A program made the position numbers and the translations under genes. A stretch of DNA of 64,000 nt from Hydractinia symbiolongicarpus (taxonomy: Eukaryota > Cnidaria > Hydrozoa > Anthoathecata > Hydractiniidae): NCBI RefSeq assembly GCF_029227915.1, contig NC_079880.1:33413501-33477500 (forward strand). Reading direction: 5' to 3'. Numbering within the stretch: the stretch's first letter is position 1; every line of letters starts with the position of its first letter. Shown one piece after another: positions 49,823 to 62,791 of this stretch. The notes under the pieces were generated by a model that did no database searches, was not told where the DNA came from, and saw only the letters and a program-made list of their open reading frames with translations.

Positions 49823-49838
49823 GGCGTTGTAAAGCCAT

Positions 49839-50750
49839 GGAACCAGGAAAATAACTTAGGACGGCGTAGTGTATCGAGAGTGAAAGAACTAGACAAATGG
49901 TAACAAGCTTGGACGCGTGGAACCTTGTGATTTACGTGTAAGGCCTTTATTAGGCGTCCAGGGCCGTATTATAGCCTTTTCATGGCGTGTGCATGTGGAT
50001 TACGGCGTTGTAAAGCCATGGAGCCAGGAAAAACAACTTAGCACGGCGTAGTGTATTGAGAGTGGAAGAACTAGACCAATGGTAACAAGCTTGGACGCGT
50101 GGAACCCCGTGATTTACGTGTAAGGCATTTATTGGGCGTCAAAAGGCCGTATTATAGCCTTTTCATGGCGTGTGCACGTGGTTTACGGCGTTGTAAAGCC
50201 ATGGAACCAGGAAAAACAACTTAGGACGGCGTAGTGTATTGGCAGTGGAAGAGCTAGACCAATGGTAACAAGCTTGGCGCGTGGAACCACGTGATTTACG
50301 TGTAAGGCCTTTATTAGGCGTCCAGAGGCCGTATTATAGCCTTTTCATGGCGTGTGCATGTGGATTACGGCGTTGTAAAGCCATGGAACCAGGGAAAACA
50401 ACTTAGGACGGCGTAGTGTATTGAGAGTGGAAGAACTAGACCAATGGTAACAAGCTTGGACGCGTGGAACCTTGTGATTTACGTGTAAGGCCTTTATTAG
50501 GCGTCCAGAGGCCGTATTATAGCCTTTTCATGGCGTGTGCATGTGGTTTACGGCGTTGTAAAGCCATGGAACCAGAGAAAAAAACTTAGGACGGCGTAGT
50601 GTATTGAGAGTGGAAGAACTCGACCAATGGTAACAAGCTTGGACGCGTGGAACCACGTGATTTACGTGTAAGGCCTTTATTCGGCGTCCAGAGGCCGTAT
50701 TATAGCCTTTTCATGGCGTGTGCATGTGGATTACGGCGTTGTAAAGCCAT
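49839..50750 (+). repeat. 13-monomer higher-order repeat, partial first unit (5 monomers)
   Basis: Five monomers in the order aggaaaataac with cgagagtgaaag, gagcc with gcacgg, ggcagtgg with cttggcgcg, ccaggg with ccttgtg, and agagaaaaaaac with aactcgacc. This is the second half of the unit that follows. Confidence 0.75.
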
Positions 50751-53305
50751 GGAACTAGGGAAAACAACTTAGGATGGCGTAGTGTATTGAGAGTGGAAGA
50801 ACTAGACCAATGGTAACCTGCGCAGGCACGCGAAACCACACGATTACGTGTAAGGCATTTCAGAGGCGTCAAAAGGCCGTATTATAGGATTTTCATGGCG
50901 TGTGCATGTGGTTTACGGCGTTGTAAAGCCATGGAACCAGAAAAAACAACTTAGGACGGCGTAGTGTATCGAGAGTGAAAGAACTAGACCAATGGTAACA
51001 AGCTTGGACGCGTGGAACCTTGTGATTTACGTGTAAGGCCTTTATTAGGCGTCCAGGGCCGTATTATAGCCTTTTCATGGCGTGTGCATGTGGATTACGG
51101 CGTTGTAAAGCCATGGAGCCAGGGAAAACAACTTAGCACGGCGTAGTGTATTGAGAGTGGAAGAACTAGACCAATGGTAACAAGCTTGGACGCGTGGAAC
51201 CCTGTGATTTACGTGTAAGGCATTTATTGGGCGTCAAAAGGCGTATTATAGCCTTTTCATGGCGTGTGCACGTGGTTTACGGCGTTGTAAAGCCATGGAA
51301 CCAGGAAAAACAACTTAGGACGGCGTAGTGTATTGGCAGTGGAAGAGCTAGACCAATGGTAACAAGCTTGGCGCGTGGAACCACGTGATTTACGTGTAAG
51401 GCCTTTATTAGGCGTCCAGAGGCCGTATTATAGCCTTTTCATGGCGTGTGCATGTGGATTACTGCGTTGTAAAGCCATGGAACCAGGGAAAACAACTTAG
51501 GACGGCGTAGTGTATTGAGAGTGGAAGAACTAGACCAATGGTAACAAGCTTGGACGCGTGGAACCTTGTGATTTACGTGTAAGGCCTTTATTAGGCGTCC
51601 AGAGGCCGTATTATAGCCTTTTCATGGCGTGTGCATGTGGTTTACGGCGTTGTAAAGCCATGGAACCAGAGAAAAAAACTTAGGACGGCGTAGTGTATTG
51701 AGAGTGGAAGAACTCGACCAATGGTAACAAGCTTGGACGCGTGGAACCACGTGATTTACGTGTAAGGCCTTTATTCGGCGTCCAGAGGCCGTATTATAGC
51801 CTTTTCATGGCGTGTGCATGTGGATTACGGCGTTGTAAAGCCATGGAACTAGGGAAAACAACTTAGGATGGCGTAGTGTATTGAGAGTGGAAGAACTAGA
51901 CCAATGGTAACAAGCTTGGACGCGTGGAACCCCATGATTTACGTGTAAGGCATTTATTAGGCGTCCAGAGGCCGTATTATAGCCTTTTCATGGCGTGTGC
52001 ATGTGGATTACGGCGTTGTAAAGCCATGGAACCAGGGAAAACAACTTAGGACGGCGTAGTGTATTGAGAGTGGAAGAACTAGACCAATGGTAACAAGTTT
52101 GGACGCGTGGAACCCCGTGATTTACGTGTAAGACATTTAATAGGCGTCAAAAAGCCGTATTATAGCCTTTTCATGGCGTGTGCATGTGGATTACGGCGTT
52201 GTAAAGCCATGGAACCAGGAAAATAACTTAGGACGGCGTAGTGTATCGAGAGTGAAAGAACTAGACCAATGGTAACAAGCTTGGACGCGTGGAACCTTGT
52301 GATTTACGTGTAAGGCCTTTATTAGGCGTCCAGGGCCGTATTATAGCCTTTTCATGGCGTGTGCATGTGGATTACGGCGTTGTAAAGCCATGGAGCCAGG
52401 AAAAACAACTTAGCACGGCGTAGTGTATTGAGAGTGGAAGAACTAGACCAATGGTAACAAGCTTGGACGCGTGGAACCCCGTGATTTACGTGTAAGGCAT
52501 TTATTGGGCGTCAAAAGGCCGTATTATAGCCTTTTCATGGCGTGTGCACGTGGTTTACGGCGTTGTAAAGCCATGGAACCAGGAAAAACAACTTAGGACG
52601 GCGTAGTGTATTGGCAGTGGAAGAACTAGACCAATGGTAACAAGCTTGGACGCGTGGAACCCCGTGATTTACGTGTAAGGCATTTATTGGGCGTCAAAAG
52701 GCCGTATTATAGCCTTTTCATGGCGTGTGCACGTGGTTTACGGCGTTGTAAAGCCATGGAACCAGGAAAAACAACTTAGGACGGCGTAGTGTATTGGCAG
52801 TGGAAGAGCTAGACCAATGGTAACAAGCTTGGCGCGTGGAACCACGTGATTTACGTGTAAGGCCTTTATTAGGCGTCCAGAGGCCGTATTATAGCCTTTT
52901 CATGGCGTGTGCATGTGGATTACGGCGTTGTAAAGCCATGGAACCAGGGAAAACAACTTAGGACGGCGTAGTGTATTGAGAGTGGAAGAACTAGACCAAT
53001 GGTAACAAGCTTGGACGCGTGGAACCTTGTGATTTACGTGTAAGGCCTTTATTAGGCGTCCAGAGGCCGTATTATAGCCTTTTCATGGCGTGTGCATGTG
53101 GTTTACGGCGTTGTAAAGCCATGGAACCAGAGAAAAAAACTTAGGACGGCGTAGTGTATTGAGAGTGGAAGAACTCGACCAATGGTAACAAGCTTGGACG
53201 CGTGGAACCACGTGATTTACGTGTAAGGCCTTTATTCGGCGTCCAGAGGCCGTATTATAGCCTTTTCATGGCGTGTGCATGTGGATTACGGCGTTGTAAA
53301 GCCAT
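50751..53305 (+). repeat. Higher-order repeat unit 1 (14 monomers, 2,555 bp)
   Basis: Starts at ggaactaggg with ggatggcg. The first six monomers (to 51,844) are the ggatgg B-like monomer with cagaggcg, agaaaaaac, gagcc with gcacgg and ccctgtg, ggcagtgg with cttggcgcg, a ttactgcg monomer, and aactcgacc. The remaining eight repeat the theme with ccccatg, agtttgg and aggaaaataac variants and include one extra monomer at 52,559. The unit itself is a nested 6+7 duplication. Confidence 0.82.
52559..52741 (+). repeat. Chimeric monomer, one-monomer gain in unit 1
   Basis: The left part has ggcagtgg of the following cttggcgcg monomer. The right part (aagaactag, gacgcgtgg, ccccgtg, ttattgggcg, gcacgtgg) is that of the preceding monomer. 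Unit 2 lacks it, giving 13 monomers. This is the product expected from unequal exchange shifted by one monomer, with the switch in the few bases between ggcag and aagaac. Confidence 0.75.
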
Positions 53306-55678
53306 GGAACTAGGGAAAACAACTTAGGATGGCGTAGTGTATTGAGAGTGGAAGAACTAGACCAATGGTAACCTGCGCAGGCACGCGAAACCACACGATT
53401 ACGTGTAAGGCATTTCAGAGGCGTCAAAAGGCCGTATTATAGGATTTTCATGGCGTGTGCATGTGGTTTACGGCGTTGTAAAGCCATGGAACCAGAAAAA
53501 ACAACTTAGGACGGCGTAGTGTATCGAGAGTGAAAGAACTAGACCAATGGTAACAAGCTTGGACGCGTGGAACCTTGTGATTTACGTGTAAGGCCTTTAT
53601 TAGGCGTCCAGGGCCGTATTATAGCCTTTTCATGGCGTGTGCATGTGGATTACGGCGTTGTAAAGCCATGGAGCCAGGGAAAACAACTTAGCACGGCGTA
53701 GTGTATTGAGAGTGGAAGAACTAGACCAATGGTAACAAGCTTGGACGCGTGGAACCCTGTGATTTACGTGTAAGGCATTTATTGGGCGTCAAAAGGCCGT
53801 ATTATAGCCTTTTCATGGCGTGTGCACGTGGTTTACGGCGTTGTAAAGCCATGGAACCAGGAAAAACAACTTAGGACGGCGTAGTGTATTGGCAGTGGAA
53901 GAGCTAGACCAATGGTAACAAGCTTGGCGCGTGGAACCACGTGATTTACGTGTAAGGCCTTTATTAGGCGTCCAGAGGCCGTATTATAGCCTTTTCATGG
54001 CGTGTGCATGTGGATTACTGCGTTGTAAAGCCATGGAACCAGGGAAAACAACTTAGGACGGCGTAGTGTATTGAGAGTGGAAGAACTAGACCAATGGTAA
54101 CAAGCTTGGACGCGTGGAACCTTGTGATTTACGTGTAAGGCCTTTATTAGGCGTCCAGAGGCCGTATTATAGCCTTTTCATGGCGTGTGCATGTGGTTTA
54201 CGGCGTTGTAAAGCCATGGAACCAGAGAAAAAAACTTAGGACGGCGTAGTGTATTGAGAGTGGAAGAACTCGACCAATGGTAACAAGCTTGGACGCGTGG
54301 AACCACGTGATTTACGTGTAAGGCCTTTATTCGGCGTCCAGAGGCCGTATTATAGCCTTTTCATGGCGTGTGCATGTGGATTACGGCGTTGTAAAGCCAT
54401 GGAACTAGGGAAAACAACTTAGGATGGCGTAGTGTATTGAGAGTGGAAGAACTAGACCAATGGTAACAAGCTTGGACGCGTGGAACCCCATGATTTACGT
54501 GTAAGGCATTTATTAGGCGTCCAGAGGCCGTATTATAGCCTTTTCATGGCGTGTGCATGTGGATTACGGCGTTGTAAAGCCATGGAACCAGGGAAAACAA
54601 CTTAGGACGGCGTAGTGTATTGAGAGTGGAAGAACTAGACCAATGGTAACAAGTTTGGACGCGTGGAACCCCGTGATTTACGTGTAAGACATTTAATAGG
54701 CGTCAAAAAGCCGTATTATAGCCTTTTCATGGCGTGTGCATGTGGATTACGGCGTTGTAAAGCCATGGAACCAGGAAAATAACTTAGGACGGCGTAGTGT
54801 ATCGAGAGTAAAAGAACTAGACCAATGGTAACAAGCTTGGACGCGTGGAACCTTGTGATTTACGTGTAAGGCCTTTATTAGGCGTCCAGGGCCGTATTAT
54901 AGCCTTTTCATGGCGTGTGCATGTGGATTACGGCGTTGTAAAGCCATGGAGCCAGGAAAAACAACTTAGCACGGCGTAGTGTATTGAGAGTGGAAGAACT
55001 AGACCAATGGTAACAAGCTTGGACGCGTGGAACCCCGTGATTTACGTGTAAGGCATTTATTGGGCGTCAAAAGGCCGTATTATAGCCTTTTCATGGCGTG
55101 TGCACGTGGTTTACGGCGTTGTAAAGCCATGGAACCAGGAAAAACAACTTAGGACGGCGTAGTGTATTGGCAGTGGAAGAGCTAGACCAATGGTAACAAG
55201 CTTGGCGCGTGGAACCACGTGATTTACGTGTAAGGCCTTTATTAGGCGTCCAGAGGCCGTATTATAGCCTTTTCATGGCGTGTGCATGTGGATTACGGCG
55301 TTGTAAAGCCATGGAACCAGGGAAAACAACTTAGGACGGCGTAGTGTATTGAGAGTGGAAGAACTAGACCAATGGTAACAAGCTTGGACGCGTGGAACCT
55401 TGTGACTTACGTGTAAGGCCTTTATTAGGCGTCCAGAGGCCGTATTATAGCCTTTTCATGGCGTGTGCATGTGGTTTACGGCGTTGTAAAGCCATGGAAC
55501 CAGAGAAAAAAACTTAGAACGGCGTAGTGTATTGAGAGTGGAAGAACTCGACCAATGGTAACAAGCTTGGACGCGTGGAACCACGTGATTTACGTGTAAG
55601 GCCTTTATTCGGCGTCCAGAGGCCGTATTATAGCCTTTTCATGGCGTGTGCATGTGGATTACGGCGTTGTAAAGCCAT
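53306..55678 (+). repeat. Higher-order repeat unit 2 (13 monomers, 2,373 bp)
   Basis: Same monomer order as unit 1 without the chimeric extra monomer, and nearly identical by eye. Small differences include gagagtaaaag near 54,806, tgtgacttacg near 55,403 and acttagaacgg near 55,512. Unit 1 has a 1-bp deletion (aaaaggcgtatt near 51,240) not present here. Confidence 0.82.
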
Positions 55679-57100
55679 GGAACTAGGGAAAACAACTTAG
55701 GATGGCGTAGTGTATTGAGAGTGGAAGAACTAGACCAATGGTAACCTGCGCAGGCACGCGAAACCACACGATTACGTGTAAGGCATTTCAGAGGCGTCAA
55801 AAGGCCGTATTATAGGATTTTCATGGCGTGTGCATGTGGTTTACGGCGTTGTAAAGCCATGGAACCAGAAAAAACAACTTAGGACGGCGTAGTGTATCGA
55901 GAGTGAAAGAACTAGACCAATGGTAACAAGCTTGGACGCGTGGAACCTTGTGATTTACGTGTAAGGCCTTTATTAGGCGTCCAGGGCCGTATTATAGCCT
56001 TTTCATGGCGTGTGCATGTGGATTACGGCGTTGTAAAGCCATGGAGCCAGGGAAAACAACTTAGCACGGCGTAGTGTATTGAGAGTGGAAGAACTAGACC
56101 AATGGTAACAAGCTTGGACGCGTGGAACCCTGTGATTTACGTGTAAGGCATTTATTGGGCGTCAAAAGGCCGTATTATAGCCTTTTCATGGCGTGTGCAC
56201 GTGGTTTACGGCGTTGTAAAGCCATGGAACCAGGAAAAACAACTTAGGACGGCGTAGTGTATTGGCAGTGGAAGAGCTAGACCAATGGTAACAAGCTTGG
56301 CGCGTGGAACCACGTGATTTACGTGTAAGGCCTTTATTAGGCGTCCAGAGGCCGTATTATAGCCTTTTCATGGCGTGTGCATGTGGATTACTGCGTTGTA
56401 AAGCCATGGAACCAGGGAAAACAACTTAGGACGGCGTAGTGTATTGAGAGTGGAAGAACTAGACCAATGGTAACAAGCTTGGACGCGTGGAACCTTGTGA
56501 TTTACGTGTAAGGCCTTTATTAGGCGTCCAGAGGCCGTATTATAGCCTTTTCATGGCGTGTGCATGTGGTTTACGGCGTTGTAAAGCCATGGAACCAGAG
56601 AAAAAAACTTAGGACGGCGTAGTGTATTGAGAGTGGAAGAACTCGACCAATGGTAACAAGCTTGGACGCGTGGAACCACGTGATTTACGTGTAAGGCCTT
56701 TATTCGGCGTCCAGAGGCCGTATTATAGCCTTTTCATGGCGTGTGCATGTGGATTACGGCGTTGTAAAGCCATGGAACTAGGGAAAACAACTTAGGATGG
56801 CGTAGTGTATTGAGAGTGGAAGAACTAGACCAATGGTAACAAGCTTGGACGCGTGGAACCCCATGATTTACGTGTAAGGCATTTATTAGGCGTCCAGAGG
56901 CCGTATTATAGCCTTTTCATGGCGTGTGCATGTGGATTACGGCGTTGTAAAGCCATGGAACCAGGGAAAACAACTTAGGACGGCGTAGTGTATTGAGAGT
57001 GGAAGAACTAGACCAATGGTAACAAGTTTGGACGCGTGGAACCCCGTGATTTACGTGTAAGACATTTAATAGGCGTCAAAAAGCCGTATTATAGCCTTTT
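55679..57100 (+). repeat. Higher-order repeat unit 3 (partial)
   Basis: Six monomers of the first half, then the ccccatg and agtttgg monomers. It then leaves the unit at gtgtacatgtgg (about 57,107) instead of continuing with aggaaaataac. Confidence 0.78.
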
Positions 57101-59034
57101 CATGGCGTGTACATGTGGTTTACGGCGTTGTAAAGCCATGGAACCAGAAAAAACAACTTAGGACGGCGTAGTGTCTCGAGAGTGGAAGAACTAGACCAAT
57201 GGTAACAAGCTTGGACGCGTGGAACCTTGTGATTTACGTGTAAGGCCTTTATTAGGCGTCCAGAGGCCGTATTATAGCCTTTTCATGGCGTGTGCATGTG
57301 GATTACGGCGTTGTAAAGCCATGGAGCCAGGGAAAACAACTTAGGACGGCGTAGTGTATTGAGAGTGGAAGAACTAGACCAATGGTAACAAGCTTGGACG
57401 CGTGGAACCCCGTGATTTACGTGTAAGGCATTTAATGGGCGTCAAAAGGCCGTATTATAGCCTTTTCATGTCGTGTGCATGTGGTTTACGGCGTTGTAAA
57501 GCCATGAAACCAGAGAAAAAAACTTAGGACGGCGTAGTGTATTGAGAGTGGAAAAACTAGACCAATGGTAACAAGCTTGGACGCGTGGAACCCCGTGATT
57601 TACGTGTAAGGCATTTAATAGGCGTCAAAAGGCCGTATTATAGAATTTTCATGTCGTGTGCATGTGGTTTACGGCGTTGTAAAGCCATGGAACCAGGAAA
57701 AACAAATTAGGACGGCGTAGTGTATTGGGAGTGGAAGAACTAGACCAATGGTAACAGGCTTGGACGCGTGGAACCACGTGATTTACGTGTAGGGCCTTTT
57801 TTAGGCGTCCAGAGGCCGTATTATAGCCTCTTCATGGCGTGTGCATGTGGATTACGGCGTTGTAAATCCATGGAACCAGGGAAAACAACTTAGGACGGCG
57901 TAGTGCATTGAGAGTGGAAGAACTAGACCAATGGTAACCTGCGCAGGCACGCGAAACCACACGATTACGTGTAAGGCATTTAATAGGCGTCAAAAGGCCG
58001 TATTATAGCCTTTTCATGTCGTGTGCATGTGGTTTACGGCGTTGTAAAGCCATGGAACCAGAGCAAAAAACTTAGGACGGCGTAGTGTATTGAGAGTGGA
58101 AGAACTAGACCAATGGTAACAAGCTTGGACGCGTGGAACCCCGTGATTTACGTGTAAGGCATTTAATAGGCGTCAAAAGGCCGTATTATAGTCTTTTCAT
58201 GGCGTGTGCATGTGGTTTACAGCGTTGTAAAGCCATAGAACCAGGAAAAACAACTTAGGACGTTCTAGTGTATTGAGAGTGGAAGGACTAGACCAATGGT
58301 AACAAGCTTGGACGCGTGGAACCAAGTGATTTACGTGTAAGGCCATTATTAGGCGTCCAGAGGCCGTATTATAGCCTTTTCATTGCGTGTGCATGTGGAT
58401 TACGGCGTTGAAAAGCCATGGAACCAGGGAAAACAACTTAGGACGGCGTAGTGTATTGAGAGTGGAAGAACTAGACCAATGGTAACAAGCTTGGACGCGT
58501 GGAACCCCGTGATTTACATGTAAGGCATTTAATAGGCGTCAAAAGGCCGTATTATAGTCTTTTCATGGCGTGTGCATGTGGTTTACAGCGTTGTAAAGCC
58601 ATGGAACCAGGAAAAACAACTTAGGACGTTCTAGTGTATTGAGAGTGGAAGGACTAGACCAATGGTAACAAGCTTGGACGCGTGGAACCACGTGATTTAC
58701 GTGTAAGGCTTTTATTAGGCGTCCAGAGGCCGTATTATAGCCTTTTCATGGCGTGTGCATGTGGATTACGGCGTTGTAAAGCCATGGAACCAGGGAAAAC
58801 AACTTAGGACGGCGTAGTGTAATGAGAGTGGAAGAACTAGACCAATGGTAACAAGCTTGGACGCGTGGAACCACGTGATTTACGTGTAAGGCATTTAATG
58901 GGCGTCAAAAGGCCGTATTATAGGATTTTCATGGCGTGTGCATGTGGTTTACGGCGTTGTAAAGCCATGGAACCAGGAAAAACGACTTAGGACGTTCTAG
59001 TGTATTGAGAGTGGAAGGACTAGACCAATGGTAA
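56115..59034 (+). repeat. 16-monomer (2,926 bp) tandem duplication, copy 1
   Basis: Collinear at a constant offset of 2,926 bp with 59,041-61,960, including rare markers ggaaccctgtg, ttactgcg, gtgtctc, gaaaaactag, ccttttttagg, agagcaaaaaac, ccatagaacc and cattgcgtg. Only a handful of differences are visible, such as aacaaattagg, gtaaatccatgg and gtgtaatgag in this copy. Confidence 0.88.
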
Positions 59035-59147
59035 CAAGCTTGGACGCGTGGAACCCTGTGATTTACGTGTAAGGCATTTATTGGGCGTCAAAAGGCCGTA
59101 TTATAGCCTTTTCATGGCGTGTGCACGTGGTTTACGGCGTTGTAAAG
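58965..59147 (+). repeat. Chimeric monomer at the 2,926-bp duplication junction
   Basis: The left part is B type (gacgttctag, aaggactag) and matches the B monomer that ends copy 2 near 61,900. The right part (caagcttggacg with ccctgtg) matches the monomer at 56,115. The switch is confined to the 16 bases ctagaccaatggtaac at 59,020-59,035, the exchange site of the duplication. Confidence 0.82.
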
Positions 59148-61960
59148 CCATGGAACCAGGAAAAACAACTTAGGACGGCGTAGTGTATTGGCAGTGGAAG
59201 AGCTAGACCAATGGTAACAAGCTTGGCGAGTGGAACCACGTGATTTACGTGTAAGGCCTTTATTAGGCGTCCAGAGGCCGTATTATAGCCTTTTCATGGC
59301 GTGTGCATGTGGATTACTGCGTTGTAAAGCCATGGAACCAGGGAAAACAACTTAGGACGGCGTAGTGTATTGAGAGTGGAAGAACTAGACCAATGGTAAC
59401 AAGCTTGGACGCGTGGAACCTTGTGATTTACGTGTAAGGCCTTTATTAGGCGTCCAGAGGCCGTATTATAGCCTTTTCATGGCGTGTGCATGTGGTTTAC
59501 GGCGTTGTAAAGCCATGGAACCAGAGAAAAAAACTTAGGACGGCGTAGTGTATTGAGAGTGGAAGAACTCGACCAATGGTAACAAGCTTGGACGCGTGGA
59601 ACCACGTGATTTACGTGTAAGGCCTTTATTCGGCGTCCAGAGGCCGTATTATAGCCTTTTCATGGCGTGTGCATGTGGATTACGGCGTTGTAAAGCCATG
59701 GAACTAGGGAAAACAACTTAGGATGGCGTAGTGTATTGAGAGTGGAAGAACTAGACCAATGGTAACAAGCTTGGACGCGTGGAACCCCATGATTTACGTG
59801 TAAGGCATTTATTAGGCGTCCAGAGGCCGTATTATAGCCTTTTCATGGCGTGTGCATGTGGATTACGGCGTTGTAAAGCCATGGAACCAGGGAAAACAAC
59901 TTAGGACGGCGTAGTGTATTGAGAGTGGAAGAACTAGACCAATGGTAACAAGTTTGGACGCGTGGAACCCCGTGATTTACGTGTAAGACATTTAATAGGC
60001 GTCAAAAAGCCGTATTATAGCCTTTTCATGGCGTGTACATGTGGTTTACGGCGTTGTAAAGCCATGGAACCAGAAAAAACAACTTAGGACGGCGTAGTGT
60101 CTCAAGAGTGGAAGAACTAGACCAATGGTAACAAGCTTGGACGCGTGGAACCTTGTGATTTACGTGTAAGGCCTTTATTAGGCGTCCAGAGGCCGTATTA
60201 TAGCCTTTTCATGGCGTGTGCATGTGGATTACGGCGTTGTAAAGCCATGGAGCCAGGGAAAACAACTTAGGACGGCGTAGTGTATTGAGAGTGGAAGAAC
60301 TAGACCAATGGTAACAAGCTTGGACGCGTGGAACCCCGTGATTTACGTGTAAGGCATTTAATGGGCGTCAAAAGGCCGTATTATAGCCTTTTCATGTCGT
60401 GTGCATGTGGTTTACGGCGTTGTAAAGCCATGAAACCAGAGAAAAAAACTTAGGACGGCGTAGTGTATTGAGAGTGGAAAAACTAGACCAATGGTAACAA
60501 GCTTGGACGCGTGGAACCCCGTGATTTACGTGTAAGGCATTTAATAGGCGTCAAAAGGCCGTATTATAGAATTTTCATGTCGTGTGCATGTGGTTTACGG
60601 CGTTGTAAAGCCATGGAACCAGGAAAAACAACTTAGGACGGCGTAGTGTATTGGGAGTGGAAGAACTAGACCAATGGTAACAGGCTTGGACGCGTGGAAC
60701 CACGTGATTTACGTGTAGGGCCTTTTTTAGGCGTCCAGAGGCCGTATTATAGCCTCTTCATGGCGTGTGCATGTGGATTACGGCGTTGTAAAGCCATGGA
60801 ACCAGGGAAAACAACTTAGGACGGCGTAGTGCATTGAGAGTGGAAGAACTAGACCAATGGTAACCTGCGCAGGCACGCGAAACCACACGATTACGTGTAA
60901 GGCATTTAATAGGCGTCAAAAGGCCGTATTATAGCCTTTTCATGTCGTGTGCATGTGGTTTACGGCGTTGTAAAGCCATGGAACCAGAGCAAAAAACTTA
61001 GGACGGCGTAGTGTATTGAGAGTGGAAGAACTAGACCAATGGTAACAAGCTTGGACGCGTGGAACCCCGTGATTTACGTGTAAGGCATTTAATAGGCGTC
61101 AAAAGGCCGTATTATAGTCTTTTCATGGCGTGTGCATGTGGTTTACAGCGTTGTAAAGCCATAGAACCAGGAAAAACAACTTAGGACGTTCTAGTGTATT
61201 GAGAGTGGAAGGACTAGACCAATGGTAACAAGCTTGGACGCGTGGAACCAAGTGATTTACGTGTAAGGCCATTATTAGGCGTCCAGAGGCCGTATTATAG
61301 CCTTTTCATTGCGTGTGCATGTGGATTACGGCGTTGAAAAGCCATGGAACCAGGGAAAACAACTTAGGACGGCGTAGTGTATTGAGAGTGGAAGAACTAG
61401 ACCAATGGTAACAAGCTTGGACGCGTGGAACCCCGTGATTTACATGTAAGGCATTTAATAGGCGTCAAAAGGCCGTATTATAGTCTTTTCATGGCGTGTG
61501 CATGTGGTTTACAGCGTTGTAAAGCCATGGAACCAGGAAAAACAACTTAGGACGTTCTAGTGTATTGAGAGTGGAAGGACTAGACCAATGGTAACAAGCT
61601 TGGACGCGTGGAACCACGTGATTTACGTGTAAGGCTTTTATTAGGCGTCCAGAGGCCGTATTATAGCCTTTTCATGGCGTGTGCATGTGGATTACGGCGT
61701 TGTAAAGCCATGGAACCAGGGAAAACAACTTAGGACGGCGTAGTGTATTGAGAGTGGAAGAACTAGACCAATGGTAACAAGCTTGGACGCGTGGAACCAC
61801 GTGATTTACGTGTAAGGCATTTAATAGGCGTCAAAAGGCCGTATTATAGGATTTTCATGGCGTGTGCATGTGGTTTACGGCGTTGTAAAGCCATGGAACC
61901 AGGAAAAACGACTTAGGACGTTCTAGTGTATTGAGAGTGGAAGGACTAGACCAATGGTAA
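59035..61960 (+). repeat. 16-monomer (2,926 bp) tandem duplication, copy 2
   Basis: Second copy. Private changes include cttggcgagtgg near 59,224 and gtgtctcaagag near 60,100. The next bases (cctgtgcagg at 61,961) continue the B monomer that copy 1 would have had before the junction formed. Confidence 0.88.
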
Positions 61961-62791
61961 CCTGTGCAGGCACGCGAAACCACACGATTACGTGTAAGGC
62001 ATTTAATAGGCGTCAAAAGGCCGTATTTTAGCCTCTTCATGGCGTGTGCATGTGGTTTACGGCGTTGTAAAGCCATGGAACCAGGGAAAACAACTTAGGA
62101 CGGCGTAGTGTATTGAGAGTGGAAGAACTAGACCAATGGTAACAAGCTTGGACGCGTGGAACCCCGTGATTTACGTGTAAGGCATTTAATAGGCGTCAAA
62201 AGGCCGTATTATAGCCTTTTCATGGCCTGTGCATGTGGATTACGGCGTTGTAAAGCCATGGAGCCAGGAAAAACAACTTAGGACGGCGTAGTGTATTGAG
62301 AGTGGAAGAACTAGACCAATGGTAACAAGCTTGGACGCGTGGAACCCGGTGATTTACGTGTAAGGCATTTATTAGGCGTCAAAAGGCCGTATTATAGCCT
62401 TTTCATGGCGTGTGCATGTGGTTTACGGCGTTGTAAAGCCATGGAACCAGGAAAAACAACTTAGGACGGCGTAGTGCATTGAGAGTGGAAGAACTAGACC
62501 AATGGTACCAAGCTTGGACGCGTGGAACCACGTGATTTACGTGTAAGGCCTTTATTAGGCGTCAAAAGGCCGCGTTATAGCCTTTTCATGGCGTGTGCAT
62601 GTGGATTACGGCGTTGAAAAGCCATGGAACCAGGGAAAACAACTTAGGACGGCGTAGTGTATTGAGAGTGGAAGAACTAGACCAATGGTAACAAGCTTGG
62701 ACGCGTGGAACCTTGTGATTTACGTGTAAGGCCTTTATTAGGAGTCCAGGGCCGTATTATAGCCTTTTCATGGCGTGTGCATGTGGATTGC
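61961..62791 (+). repeat. Mixed A/B monomers before the last C-like monomer
   Basis: Starts inside a B monomer, then ordinary A monomers including one ggtaccaagcttgg with ggccgcgttatagcc at about 62,506-62,580, the usual partner of type C but here without it. A monomer with aggagtccag near 62,741 follows. Confidence 0.6.

Larger units (their letters stand above)
46731..49838 (+). repeat. Mixed A/B block related to 27.4-28.2 and 6.4-7.4 kb
   Basis: The first part follows 27.4-28.2 kb (gagc monomer, atcttaggacggggtag, acatagg with gtgcattg, aagtctgtatt, tttacagcg B) at an offset near 19.66 kb. Single-base deletions include aatggcgtc near 47,210. From about 48.7 kb the series tattcggcg, agagaaaaaaac and agtttggacg with aagacattt resembles 6.4-7.4 kb. 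Confidence 0.6.
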
